64,000 nt of DNA from Motiliproteus sp965230735 (GCF_965230735.1 NZ_OZ246016.1:310001-374000); one strand, 5' to 3'. Shown: positions 34,727-45,687, counted from the first letter of the stretch. A program made the numbers and translations. The notes: a model not told the origin generated them from the letters alone.

Positions 34727-35848
34727 TTAATCCTGCGCTAGCGCGGGAACGTCTTGACCGCGCTTGCGGTAGAAATCGGTTACAAAGTCGCTCAATTTAC
34801 CCTGTTCAATGGCGCTTCGCAATCCGCTCATCAGGTTTTGGTAGTAGCGCAGGTTGTGGATGGTATTGAGCTGTGCGCCCAGCATCTCCTTGCATTTGTC
34901 CAAGTGATACAGATAAGCGCGGCTGAAATTTTGACAGGTGTAGCAGTCGCACTCCGGATCCAGCGGCCGGGTGTCGTGACGGTGTGTTGCATTGCGAATT
35001 TTGATCACCCCTTCGGAGGTGAACAGATGGCCGTTGCGGGCATTGCGGGTCGGCATCACGCAGTCGAACATATCGACGCCGCGACGAACCCCTTCCACCA
35101 GGTCTTCCGGCTTACCGACACCCATCAGATAGCGCGGTTTGTCCTCCGGCATCTTCGGGGTGGTATAGTCGAGCACCTTCATCATCTCGTCCTTGGGCTC
35201 ACCCACGGACAGACCACCAATGGCGTAGCCGTCAAAGCCGATCTCGGTCAGCCCGGCCAGCGACTCGTCGCGCAGCGCTTCGTACATACCGCCCTGGACG
35301 ATCCCGAAAAGCGCCGACGGATTGTCACCGTGGGCGTCCTTGGAACGCTTGGCCCAACGCAGCGACAGCCGCATCGACTCGGCGGCCTGTTGCTCGGTGG
35401 CCGGGTACGGGGTGCATTCGTCGAAGATCATCACGATATCGGAGCCCAGCTCACGCTGAACCTCCATCGAGCGCTCCGGGGTCAGCTCCACCTTGGAACC
35501 GTCCACCGGCGACTGAAACTTCACCCCGTGCTCGGTGATCTTGCGCATCGCGCCAAGACTGAACACCTGAAAACCGCCGGAGTCGGTCAGGATCGGGCCC
35601 TTCCACTGGACGAAATCGTGCAGATCGCCGTGCTCCTGCACCACCTGGGTACCGGGGCGCAGCATCAGGTGGAAGGTGTTGCCCAAGATAATGTGGGCAC
35701 CGGATTCCTCGATATCCCGTGGCAGCATCCCCTTAACGGTGCCATAGGTGCCGACCGGCATAAACGCCGGGGTCTCGACATCACCACGCGGGAAGCTCAG
35801 GCGCCCGCGACGGGCTTTACCGTCGGTCGCCAGCAGCTCGTAATCCAT
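34727..35848 (-). CDS. tgt: Queuine tRNA-ribosyltransferase
   Basis: Tgt exchanges guanine 34 for preQ1 in tRNAs with GUN anticodons. I chose MDYELLATDGKARRGRLSFP at 35848, giving 373 residues as in the family, over an upstream in-frame ATG. The DSGGFQVFSL motif with the substrate-binding Asp, the DECTPYP motif and the zinc set CDCYTC...H are all present. It is followed by yajC and secDF, the common gammaproteobacterial order. Confidence 0.98.
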   Translation of the reverse strand: MDYELLATDGKARRGRLSFPRGDVETPAFMPVGTYGTVKGMLPRDIEESGAHIILGNTFHLMLRPGTQVVQEHGDLHDFVQWKGPILTDSGGFQVFSLGAMRKITEHGVKFQSPVDGSKVELTPERSMEVQRELGSDIVMIFDECTPYPATEQQAAESMRLSLRWAKRSKDAHGDNPSALFGIVQGGMYEALRDESLAGLTEIGFDGYAIGGLSVGEPKDEMMKVLDYTTPKMPEDKPRYLMGVGKPEDLVEGVRRGVDMFDCVMPTRNARNGHLFTSEGVIKIRNATHRHDTRPLDPECDCYTCQNFSRAYLYHLDKCKEMLGAQLNTIHNLRYYQNLMSGLRSAIEQGKLSDFVTDFYRKRGQDVPALAQD

Positions 35849-35929
35849 AAAACATTTTCTGGTCACTGAGGACTCCATCAATCTTGCAAATTCTTAATTC
35901 AAGCTAGCATTCAGCGCGAAGACAAATGC

Positions 35930-36016
35930 GCTAAGGCTAGGCAAAAGCCGGCGAAAAAGCGGAGTGTACTGATCGGTACATGAGCATTTTGAGCCGACTT
36001 TTAACGACGTATTAGC
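35930..36016. repeat. Long imperfect extragenic palindrome between tgt and queA
   Basis: The element is bounded by GCTAA (35930-35934) and TTAGC (36012-36016), and its centre is TGTAC-TGATCG-GTACA (35965-35980). Between them the two arms match in blocks (AAAAG.CGGC..AAAA.GC). It looks like a mobile or dispersed palindromic element of intergenic regions. No second copy was found in this window. Confidence 0.5.
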
Positions 36017-36020
36017 GAAT

Positions 36021-37064
36021 TTAGCCCGCGCTGCGGCGCCGAGTCAGGAACATCGCATCCCCATAGCTGTAAAAACGATACTTCTGCCGTACTGCCTCCT
36101 GATAGGCGTTCAATATATGCTGCTGACCGGCAAAGGCGCTCACCAGCATCAGCAGGGTCGACTGCGGCAGGTGGAAATTGGTCACCAGGCAATCGATCAC
36201 CCGGAACTCATAACCGGGATAGATAAAGATATCGGTCTCACCGCTATAGGCGGCCAGCTCACCACCGTGCTTCATCGCCGCACTTTCGAGCGAGCGGACA
36301 CTGGTGGTGCCGACGCCGATCACCCGGCCGCCGCGGTCACGACAAGCCCGAACCTGCTCGCACACCTGCTCAGACACCTCGATATATTCCGAGTGCATCT
36401 GATGTTCGGTTACGGTTTCGACCTTCACCGGCTGAAAGGTTCCCGCGCCCACATGCAGGGTCACGAAACCCAGCTCAACCCCCTTGTCGCGCAAGGCCTG
36501 CAGCAGGGAGTCATCGAAGTGCAGTCCAGCGGTCGGCGCCGCCACCGCACCGGGGACCCGGTTGTAGACGGTCTGGTAGCGCTCCCGGTCAGACTCGTGG
36601 TCCTCGCGATCCATATAAGGTGGCAGCGGCATATGGCCGATCTCATCGAGCCAGCTCAGCAGGGAGCGTTCACCCTTAAAACGCACCTCGAACAGCGCCC
36701 CCTGGCGACCGGTCACCTCGGCTTCCAACTGCCCTTCCAGCAGTAGCTCGGCGCCGGGCTTGGGGGCCTTGCTGGAGCGAATATGGACCAGCGCGTTATG
36801 GGCATCGACCACCCGCTCCACCAGCATCTCGATCTTGCCACCGGTGGACTTGTTACCGAACATCCGCGCCGGAATCACCCGGGTATCGTTGAACACCAGC
36901 AGATCGCCGGGCTCGACCAGCGCCAGAATATCGGCAAAGCCCCGATGGACCAGTTCACCGGAATCACCATCAACGCAAAGCAAACGACTGCCGGTACGCT
37001 GCTCGGCCGGGTGCCGGGCAATCAACTCATCGGGCAGTTCAAAATGGAAATCATCAACACGCAT
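36021..37064 (-). CDS. queA: S-adenosylmethionine:tRNA ribosyltransferase-isomerase
   Basis: QueA transfers the ribosyl moiety of SAM to preQ1 in tRNA, forming epoxyqueuosine, the step after Tgt. I chose MRVDDFHFELPDELIARHPA at 37064 (347 residues); an ATG nine codons upstream gives an unrelated extension. Blocks LLVFNDTRVIPARMFG, APTAGLHFDDSLLQAL and HVGAGTFQPVKVE are characteristic. It precedes tgt on the same strand, separated by the palindromic element. Confidence 0.98.
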   Translation of the reverse strand: MRVDDFHFELPDELIARHPAEQRTGSRLLCVDGDSGELVHRGFADILALVEPGDLLVFNDTRVIPARMFGNKSTGGKIEMLVERVVDAHNALVHIRSSKAPKPGAELLLEGQLEAEVTGRQGALFEVRFKGERSLLSWLDEIGHMPLPPYMDREDHESDRERYQTVYNRVPGAVAAPTAGLHFDDSLLQALRDKGVELGFVTLHVGAGTFQPVKVETVTEHQMHSEYIEVSEQVCEQVRACRDRGGRVIGVGTTSVRSLESAAMKHGGELAAYSGETDIFIYPGYEFRVIDCLVTNFHLPQSTLLMLVSAFAGQQHILNAYQEAVRQKYRFYSYGDAMFLTRRRSAG

Positions 37065-37130
37065 GGACAGACAACAACTTATCGCGGGCAACGTTCAAAC
37101 AACAACGGTCGAATCAGCGTCAAAGCGCGA

Positions 37131-37158
37131 TTGACCTGCGAAAAAAGCCGACTATAAT
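37131..37158 (+). promoter_or_regulatory. Promoter of tRNA-Leu
   Basis: TTGACC (37131-37136) and a perfect TATAAT (37153-37158) are 16 bases apart, 15 bases before the mature tRNA. Confidence 0.85.
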
Positions 37159-37173
37159 AGCACGCTCTTTGAT

Positions 37174-37260
37174 GCCAGAGTGGTGAAATTGGTAGACACA
37201 GGGGATTCAAAATCCCCCGCCTTAACGGGTGTGCCGGTTCGAGTCCGGCCTCTGGTACCA
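37174..37260 (+). tRNA. tRNA-Leu (CAA)
   Basis: The 87-base gene folds with acceptor arms GCCAGAG and CTCTGGT (first pair G-U). The anticodon loop TTCAAAA on a GGGGA/TCCCC stem gives anticodon CAA, with the long variable arm of class II tRNAs and T-arm GCCGGTTCGAGTCCGGC. CCA is encoded. It has its own promoter and terminator, and marks the edge of an atypical segment. Confidence 0.97.
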
Positions 37261-37265
37261 TCTTT

Positions 37266-37292
37266 AAAGGCCTGCAAAACGCAGGCCTTTAT
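37266..37292 (+). terminator. Terminator of tRNA-Leu
   Basis: AAAGGCCTGC and GCAGGCCTTT form a ten-base stem with an AAAAC loop, followed by TTATTG-type sequence. Confidence 0.85.
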
Positions 37293-37451
37293 TGTTTCCG
37301 CGGCACACAATCCATTTGTGCCACTAGAGTGTCATCTCAACAGCGTTTTTATCTACTGGGTTTCTTGCACCTAGGAACCATGGCAAAGCCCATACCCTAG
37401 CATTATGAAACCCAATAGAAATTTCTTGATTGCCCGCCATTCTCTGAAAGA

Positions 37452-40400
37452 TCACACTCTATGGATTCTCTCGATCCAATTCTGAAAAACCTCGGTCGTG
37501 GAGCTATGACGACGACCGATCTTAAACTCGGTGAAAAGCCAATCGACCGGGTCTTTGGGCTTCGCAGCAAGTGCTGCACGTGCGACACCTTTCTGCTCTT
37601 GGTAACACAACTCCTTCCAGTCACGCTCAAGACCAAAGGCATAAAGGCCGCGCCAAGAAATCTCATCGCATACATCATCCGGAGATAGCCAAACAGTTGT
37701 TTTCTCCTCACCCTCTCGCCAAAAGCCTGCCCATCCCTTAATCACATCACGCAGATGCTTCCGCTGCTTGCGAGAGCTACGATTCAACCCATGCTTGTGA
37801 GCAATATCAAGAGTCAGCTCATGAAGCGTAATCCCATTTTTACGCTCCAATATGGACTTAGCCAATGCACTCAGATTTATCCGGTGATCCGGGTGAAAGT
37901 AGCGATCCTTGTCGTAAGTTGGAAGGTCTGTAAGCACGTCATTTTCAGTTGAACATAGATCACCCAAAAGCTCGCGCTGCGGTTCTTGGCGCTGGACTTG
38001 CGCAAAACGCTCTTCCCCTGGGATTTCAAGCTCATTTACAACCTGGGAAACAGCATCACTAGCATCAGCATTGAGCTCACTTGAAGATTCCTGTACTGCC
38101 CCTCCTATCAGTTCACGCTCGGAAGCTGGTATGGCCTCTGCCTCTGCAATGTTCATAGCTTCACGATCCTCTGCCAACAGCGCCTCCAAACGTTCTTGAA
38201 GCTTCTTCATCGCATATTCCGGCTCTTGGAAGTAGTCAGTAGACCACAAGCGAACAATGCGCCAGCCTAAGTTTTCGAGGATCGCCTGACGCACACGGTC
38301 ACGGTCTCTTGCCGATGGCGAACCATGGTAGGTGGCACCGTCACACTCAACACCTGCGAGGTATTCACCAGGTTTATCAGGATGAACAATACCCAGATCC
38401 ACGCGGAATTTAGATACCCCCACTTGTGTCTGAACCTTCCACCCCTTCTCACGAAGCGTCATGGCAACCGACAGCTCAAAGTCAGAATCGAACTGGTCCA
38501 CACCGTAGTTCGCGGAGCTAAACTCAGCCAAAGCAATTGGTCCGCGCTCAGCGAACTCAAGATAGTTTTTAAGGTGTTCTACCGCCGTCGCTTGTGTACG
38601 GGACAGGTCTACCATAGATGAATCGAAGCTGGAGAAAACTAGCACCTCTGTCGTTGCACGTGTCACTGCAACGTTCAATCGGCGCTCACCGCCCTGTTTA
38701 TTCAAAGGGCCAAAGTTCATGCTCATCGTGCGACCACCAGGCTCAGTCGGGCCATAGGTCAGAGATAGGATGATTATGTCACGTTCATCACCCTGAACCG
38801 ACTCTAGGTTCTTAACAAACAATGGATCGTAGGTATCCGTTGCAGTAAAGAAACGTTCGAGTTCGGGATTTTTGCGGCGTGCCTCGTCAACTAAATCCTC
38901 AACCAAACGCTGCTGTTGTGAGTTGATTGTAACAATCCCCATCGAACGTTCTGGCGCGCCATTAAGCATGGCTGTGAGACGATGAATGACTTCTGCGACT
39001 ACAGCTTGAGCCTCGATAGCATTAGTCTGACCACGACCTTTAGCATACACGCCGTCCACTCGGTGCAGCGTTACTGCGCTTGCTTTCGTTTCCGCCGACG
39101 GGAAGGTAGTTAGCTGATTCTCGTAGTAGTGCGAGTTAGAGAAAGCAATCAGCGTTTCATGGCGACTACGGTAGTGCCCAGTTAAACGAAGATGCGGTAA
39201 ACGAGCCGCTAGTGCCTGATCCAATATGGACTCTAAGTCACCTTCGTCCGAGTCCTCTTCCTCTTTACGCCCAAATGTATTGCTGGGTGGCATCTGTTTC
39301 GGATCGCCGACGACAATGACATTTTTGCCACGCGCGATCACACCAACAGCATCCCAAGTGGTGATTTGAGAGGCCTCATCGAATACCACGAGATCAAAAA
39401 ATGCAAAATCAGCAGGTAAGAATTGCGCGACCGATAGCGGCGACATCATAAAGCAAGGCGTCAGATCTGTGAGCGCAGATCTCATTTCATTGACCAACGC
39501 TCGCACAGGTTTGTGCCTAGTTTTCTTTGTCAGCTCGCGTGCGAGTACACCATACTCTGCTGGTGTATCAGAGGCATTGCGATCAGGCACGCTACCAGCT
39601 GTCTTAGCCACAATATACTCGGCAGTTGTAGCGGAGACATCAGCATCAAGCTCACGGAACATCTCAATGGTGGATTCATGTGACGCACCCGCGAATTGAA
39701 CTAGGGAAGGACTCTGATCAATCAGCTTCGGAGCTAACCATACACACAACGCAGTCATTGCATTGTCCTCGCAAGCTCTTGGCGTAATCACGCGTGTTTC
39801 CAGCATCATCGACAGTGGCTCAAGCTGGTACTCAGTCGCGTGTTTCTTAGCCGCCAACCAACGGCACCAACGGCTCAATCGTTCACTCTGATCCGCCACA
39901 ACACTGAAGTCCGTCGCGATTTTGCTAAAATCATCATCAGCATTAATCGCAATTCTTAGTGCTTTAGCTTCTTCATTAAGAGCAGCGATGCTCGTTGCGT
40001 CCTCGGCAACACGACGAGCCAACACCACGATCTGGGAGCTATCGGATAGGAAGTCTCGACCGTCGATTAAATGGCGGCGTAGTGTAACGACCGGAAGTGT
40101 TGGATCCGCAAACGATCCGACAAACGTCTTGAAAAGTTCAAGCGCACGGGATCCGTTCGTAAACGATCTATTGAGTTGCTGAGGATCTGAATCCACTCCA
40201 GACCACACCGGTATTCCTTCGAGCTCTGCAGCAGTACTTTTAAGCTGCTTAAGCGTTTCGCGCGCAGCGACTGCCGACTCAAGAATCCCTAGATCTGCGA
40301 TCTTCTCAAGCCCTTTGGCACGCATTGCTTTTCGTAGGCCATGACGCTTCAAAAAACCGAAGAGGCCCGTCGCTTCATTACGCTGCTGAATCCATTGATC

Positions 40401-43367
40401 CCATTCACACTCATCAAGCATCGCCCATTTAAGGCCATGACCAAACTCTCTGATCTGATCGTGCAGTTTGGTATGCAGGGAGATACTATCGCTCAATGCG
40501 CTAACACGAGACGGACCTCCCCCCTGAAGCGCAAAATCGACATCGCCATTCATCGTAAGATCACACAATTCAGCCAACCCCGAAAGCTGTGTTAGCTTAG
40601 CTGGTGATATGTGCTCCAGCGGCGTCTCGAGCGCATCGAGTAAGGCCTCAACACTTGCTCGCGCTTTATTCACCGCTGCATGCATCCGGTTCGCAAACGC
40701 GACAACTGAGGTGCGCCACTGGTTTGAAAAATCTTGCTGAACGATCGATTCGAAGTTGGCAGGATCAAAATCCTCGACCTCTCCAAAGGCTATGCCCAGC
40801 TCCCTTGCGGTTTCCAAGTATGGATCGAGATCTGCTTCTGTTCTGACCGGTGCTTGGCTTTGATCTTCAGGCCATTCGAGGCGTAACGGATGCTCATACG
40901 AGAAACGTACTACCCGTGCCATTGCGTCACGGGCAGATAGGCCTAGCGCATGACGGCGATGAAGCTCTGCCACGTAGCTATTCAGTCCGTGACGGACTTT
41001 CTCTAGCTTCTGCGCCTTCGCTATCCAGTCACTCTGAGTAGCACTTTCTCGCCTCGTCCATGCCGCCCCTAACTGATCAAGCACTGACTTTTTGTTTGCT
41101 TTGTTCGAATGTAACTCCAAGCACAGATGAGCTAGTCCGACCTTTTCCATACGGCGGTAAACAACCTGGAGCGCGGCCATCTTCTCGGCCACAAAGAGTA
41201 CTTTCCGCCCTAACGCCAAGTTGTGACAGACGATGTTTGCAATGGTTTCTGACTTACCCGTGCCCGGCGGCCCCTCAAGTACGAAGTCTTGTGGATGGGA
41301 CGAGGCCTCCACCGCAACCATTTGAGATGAGTCACAGTTAAGCGGCGCGTAGAAAGATTCAGGATTGATTTTATCGTCCACTTCATTGCGTTCAACAAAG
41401 TAACTTTCCTGCTTATAGGCATCAGATGGGTGATCGACAAGGTGCTCTACAAACGGGCTTTGTTTGAGTAGTTCGGTGCGATCGCGAAGATCTTTCCACA
41501 TGAGGTACTTCGCAAATGAAAACGAACCAAGAACAATCTCTTCAACAACAATAAATCCTGGCTGGTCCTGGATCGCTGCTCTAACAATATTCCAGATACC
41601 TTCTACATCCACCCCAGATTCGTCTTCGGGGAGTTCGTTACGCAGTCGATCAAGATTAATGTCGTAATCTCTCTGAAGCATCTCAATAAGTGTCAGGTTA
41701 AAGATCGGCTCTTCATCAGGAAGCTGACGCATCTTTACATTAGCCTGTGCACTACGACGCTCAAGCTTAACCGGTAGCATAATTAGCGGTGCGCGGAATG
41801 TTTTTTCGCTCTCCGGTGTTTCTTTCCAGCGAAGCATACCGATCGCTAGGAATAGCGTATTTGTGCCACCCTCTTCCAGATCATTCTTAGCTTTGCGAAG
41901 GAGTTCAACGAGCTTCGTATCTTTGCGTCTCACCGTGTCGTTAACGATGAGTTTTTTGTTGTTGAGCTGCTGCAGCGCAAACTCTCTGTGTAAGTCCTCG
42001 CCCGTACTAAGGCGAAATGCCTCTGTACTACGTTCTTTTTCAACGAGCGGTGTTTCTTCTGCTGCGATAAAGCTAAAGGTCTGATCGGCTGCGAGCATAT
42101 CTTCGAGCGTGCCCAGATCAGGACAGAAAAGCTTGAGAGCGGAGCTTTTCACGTTGAGCAACGGGTTACGTTTTGTTAAATCCAGTAGCTTACGCTGCCA
42201 CATATCGACGCGAGTTTCTGGGGTCTCTTCATATACACGATCATCGCCACGCACCGGCGGTAGAGGAGGTGGAGCGCCTATGCCGATAGTCACTCCTGAC
42301 ATAGCATCTTTGCCTTCGTTACCTGCATCCGCTGCGAGCTTATCTTCTATAGATCCTATTGGTTTCACTCGACGAGCTCTTGCCTGCTTGATGTCAATCA
42401 GCATCACGAACTCAGATTCCTGATCCTCTTCCAACAAGGTCTTAGCGCGATTAATAGCTTGTTTAAATGTTACAGGCGTATCGTTGGTGGCCAGCGTTGT
42501 CTCAAACATCACAATGTCGGACATATCCATGCGTTTACGCAGATCAATCGGGTCGTCATTGGTAAGTACAGGGAAGCAATCATCAATCAACCAGAAGCCT
42601 GCGAAGGCATGTGTCTTTGTTAATGCGATGACAGGATTCAACCCCATATTTTCGAGGCAACTAGCAAATAGGACCGAAGTATCGAGACAGGCTGCGGTCT
42701 TATGCTCCAATATATCGGCGGCAGGACGAATACGCTGCCCACGCTCTGCCCATCCATTAGGTGGTGACAAGTAGATCAGACGCTCGTTAAAAAGTGTTGA
42801 CCATAGTGCGCTACCAAATAAAAACGGTCTCTCGCGCGTATTGGATTGATACCCATCGATTGCGCTATTCTGCCCTGCACTACGCAACCCTTGTGCAACC
42901 TTAGCTGTTAGCGCTTCAACTGAATGAATATTGGGCTGAACAAATGCTCCTAGCAGTTCAGATTGGCGAGACTCACCACCCCAATAATCCGCTGGCAAAA
43001 AGCTGACTTCATGATGAGACGACAACTCATGTGTCTGTCCGTCACTATCGATATAAGATACCGCGAACGTCAGCTGAACCAACATTTCTTCCGTGAGCCC
43101 CGACAACTTATTGAAATGCGGCCTTAACGGTCTATCTTGAAGCTTCGTGGACTGTCCTGCGTCAAGACGATCTATTAACCACTCTTCAGGCTCAAAGAAG
43201 ATGGGATCGCTGGTGAGACGTACCCGGATATCAGTAACGGGGGTTGGGTTTTCACTCTCACTTGCAGCAGGTGCTGATACGAGAACTCGTTTTAATAGTG
43301 GGTAGGCGTTCTGTTGCGCCGCCAAAGAAAAAGTTGACGCAAGTTCACTGTTGAGGTGCAGCTTCAT
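37452..43367 (-). CDS. DUF4011/DUF3320 SF1 helicase with Vsr-like nuclease domain (Hhe-like defence protein)
   Basis: I chose MKLHLNSELASTFSLAAQQN at 43367, after an AAGGAAG site, giving 1971 residues. An N-terminal region has Cys227, His253 and a following Asp (KTAACLDTSVLFA, THAFAGFWLIDD), like transglutaminases. DUF4011 starts near 386 (RVDMWQRKLLDLTKRNPLLN). The split SF1 helicase has Walker A GPPGTGKSE near 698, DEAS near 1328, GDPKQMPP near 1350, HYRSRHE near 1394, QGDERD near 1518 and VAVTRA near 1560. A Vsr/DUF559-like nuclease follows at about 1626-1710 (FRVDLGI, VECDGATYHGS). A DUF3320-like domain lies near 1816-1890. This layout matches single-gene phage-defence proteins called Hhe; the function here is inferred. 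Confidence 0.88.
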   Translation of the reverse strand: MKLHLNSELASTFSLAAQQNAYPLLKRVLVSAPAASESENPTPVTDIRVRLTSDPIFFEPEEWLIDRLDAGQSTKLQDRPLRPHFNKLSGLTEEMLVQLTFAVSYIDSDGQTHELSSHHEVSFLPADYWGGESRQSELLGAFVQPNIHSVEALTAKVAQGLRSAGQNSAIDGYQSNTRERPFLFGSALWSTLFNERLIYLSPPNGWAERGQRIRPAADILEHKTAACLDTSVLFASCLENMGLNPVIALTKTHAFAGFWLIDDCFPVLTNDDPIDLRKRMDMSDIVMFETTLATNDTPVTFKQAINRAKTLLEEDQESEFVMLIDIKQARARRVKPIGSIEDKLAADAGNEGKDAMSGVTIGIGAPPPLPPVRGDDRVYEETPETRVDMWQRKLLDLTKRNPLLNVKSSALKLFCPDLGTLEDMLAADQTFSFIAAEETPLVEKERSTEAFRLSTGEDLHREFALQQLNNKKLIVNDTVRRKDTKLVELLRKAKNDLEEGGTNTLFLAIGMLRWKETPESEKTFRAPLIMLPVKLERRSAQANVKMRQLPDEEPIFNLTLIEMLQRDYDINLDRLRNELPEDESGVDVEGIWNIVRAAIQDQPGFIVVEEIVLGSFSFAKYLMWKDLRDRTELLKQSPFVEHLVDHPSDAYKQESYFVERNEVDDKINPESFYAPLNCDSSQMVAVEASSHPQDFVLEGPPGTGKSETIANIVCHNLALGRKVLFVAEKMAALQVVYRRMEKVGLAHLCLELHSNKANKKSVLDQLGAAWTRRESATQSDWIAKAQKLEKVRHGLNSYVAELHRRHALGLSARDAMARVVRFSYEHPLRLEWPEDQSQAPVRTEADLDPYLETARELGIAFGEVEDFDPANFESIVQQDFSNQWRTSVVAFANRMHAAVNKARASVEALLDALETPLEHISPAKLTQLSGLAELCDLTMNGDVDFALQGGGPSRVSALSDSISLHTKLHDQIREFGHGLKWAMLDECEWDQWIQQRNEATGLFGFLKRHGLRKAMRAKGLEKIADLGILESAVAARETLKQLKSTAAELEGIPVWSGVDSDPQQLNRSFTNGSRALELFKTFVGSFADPTLPVVTLRRHLIDGRDFLSDSSQIVVLARRVAEDATSIAALNEEAKALRIAINADDDFSKIATDFSVVADQSERLSRWCRWLAAKKHATEYQLEPLSMMLETRVITPRACEDNAMTALCVWLAPKLIDQSPSLVQFAGASHESTIEMFRELDADVSATTAEYIVAKTAGSVPDRNASDTPAEYGVLARELTKKTRHKPVRALVNEMRSALTDLTPCFMMSPLSVAQFLPADFAFFDLVVFDEASQITTWDAVGVIARGKNVIVVGDPKQMPPSNTFGRKEEEDSDEGDLESILDQALAARLPHLRLTGHYRSRHETLIAFSNSHYYENQLTTFPSAETKASAVTLHRVDGVYAKGRGQTNAIEAQAVVAEVIHRLTAMLNGAPERSMGIVTINSQQQRLVEDLVDEARRKNPELERFFTATDTYDPLFVKNLESVQGDERDIIILSLTYGPTEPGGRTMSMNFGPLNKQGGERRLNVAVTRATTEVLVFSSFDSSMVDLSRTQATAVEHLKNYLEFAERGPIALAEFSSANYGVDQFDSDFELSVAMTLREKGWKVQTQVGVSKFRVDLGIVHPDKPGEYLAGVECDGATYHGSPSARDRDRVRQAILENLGWRIVRLWSTDYFQEPEYAMKKLQERLEALLAEDREAMNIAEAEAIPASERELIGGAVQESSSELNADASDAVSQVVNELEIPGEERFAQVQRQEPQRELLGDLCSTENDVLTDLPTYDKDRYFHPDHRINLSALAKSILERKNGITLHELTLDIAHKHGLNRSSRKQRKHLRDVIKGWAGFWREGEEKTTVWLSPDDVCDEISWRGLYAFGLERDWKELCYQEQKGVARAALAAKPKDPVDWLFTEFKIGRRHSSTTEVFQNWIERIHRV

Positions 43368-43526
43368 CGTAACTTCCTTATTAAATTTGTGCACATGCCA
43401 GGTCGCTTCAGGCAACCAAGAGTTTACCAAAAGTGTCAGACAGTTAATCCAGCTTAGGAATTTGAAAAAACCTAAATACTTTGGAGAACCAAAAACGGCA
43501 TACTGGCAGCGCCCCCGGTTAGCGTA

Positions 43527-43539
43527 TGTACCGGTTCGA
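43527..43539 (+). repeat. Degenerate copy of the tRNA-Leu T-arm, possible attachment-site remnant
   Basis: TGTACCGGTTCGA differs at one base from TGTGCCGGTTCGA at 37230-37242 in the tRNA and has the same orientation, about 6.3 kb away across the low-GC gene. Chance occurrence cannot be excluded. Confidence 0.3.
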
Positions 43540-43623
43540 CCAAAGGCACAATCACCGTGTCAAAAGGCATCGCAGTGGTGTTTTTCACACTCGTCTATGC
43601 TCGTGCTCATCAACTATGCCCAA

Positions 43624-44100
43624 TTACGTCAGCAGCAATTCCTCGGTGATCGGAACAAACTCCCCTGCCACCTCGATCAACGAATTGGCGGTCAATGAAG
43701 ACACACCGTAGACCTGGGTGTTAACCCCATCGACCCGCCGGATCCGATCCAGCAGCAGATCGAAGTCGCCATCACCGGACAGCAGCACCACGGTATCCAC
43801 CTGGCTGGCGGCATCGAGCACGTCGATGGTAATCCCCACATCCCAATCGCCCTTGGCGGAACCATCACTGCGCTGGATGTAGGGTTTGAGGCGGACATTG
43901 AAACCGATGGCTTTGAGCGCGTTCTGGAATTTCAGCTGCCGTTCATCGCCGCGGTGGATCGCGTAGGCGTTGGCGATCTGGATCTCGCCCTGACGGCTAA
44001 GCCGGTGCCACAGCTCGCGGTAGTTGAACTGCCGCCCGTAGGCCTGGCGACAGGTGTAATAGATGTTCTGCACATCGACGAACAGGGCGATCTTTTTCAT
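43624..44100 (-). CDS. NYN (LabA/DUF88) domain protein, putative RNase
   Basis: The ATG at 44100 gives 158 residues starting MKKIALFVDVQNIYYTCRQA. The acidic metal-binding set of NYN/PIN-like nucleases is visible: Asp9 and Asn12, GDWDVGITIDVLD, and SGDGDFDLLLDRI. Proteins of this class act on RNA in several lineages; the target is not known here. GC content matches the core genome rather than the neighbouring low-GC gene, so it is probably a resident gene at the island edge. It follows dbpA by 23 bases on the same strand. Confidence 0.9.
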   Translation of the reverse strand: MKKIALFVDVQNIYYTCRQAYGRQFNYRELWHRLSRQGEIQIANAYAIHRGDERQLKFQNALKAIGFNVRLKPYIQRSDGSAKGDWDVGITIDVLDAASQVDTVVLLSGDGDFDLLLDRIRRVDGVNTQVYGVSSLTANSLIEVAGEFVPITEELLLT

Positions 44101-44123
44101 GCTCAAGTCCCGGTGTCTTTCAC

Positions 44124-45509
<1,386 letters not shown>

Positions 45510-45687
45510 AAGGGTTATCCAAGTCTGTGACGGGCAAACGGCGATTATCCCACGTTATCCCGCCTCCGTCCGATTCAATAACAGCGCTTCAAGCTCCGCA
45601 CAGAAACATCGACAAAAATCGGCGCTTGATCCTTTTACCCAACTTTACATTAGCGTGGTTGCAATTAGCGTCACACGGAGTAGCATT

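Larger units (their letters stand above)
37293..43623. other. Putative small defence island next to tRNA-Leu
   Basis: The segment has visibly lower GC (about 45-50 percent in sampled stretches against about 60 percent around it) and holds one very large gene. It begins just after tRNA-Leu. A degenerate copy of the T-arm (TGTACCGGTTCGA, 43527-43539, one mismatch to 37230-37242, same orientation) lies just past the gene. There is no integrase or transposase, so the boundaries are inferred. Confidence 0.5.

Noticed and set aside
37293..43623. Integrase, transposase or IS ends in the low-GC segment
   Set aside because: No such gene or terminal inverted repeat is visible. Only the large helicase-nuclease gene is present.
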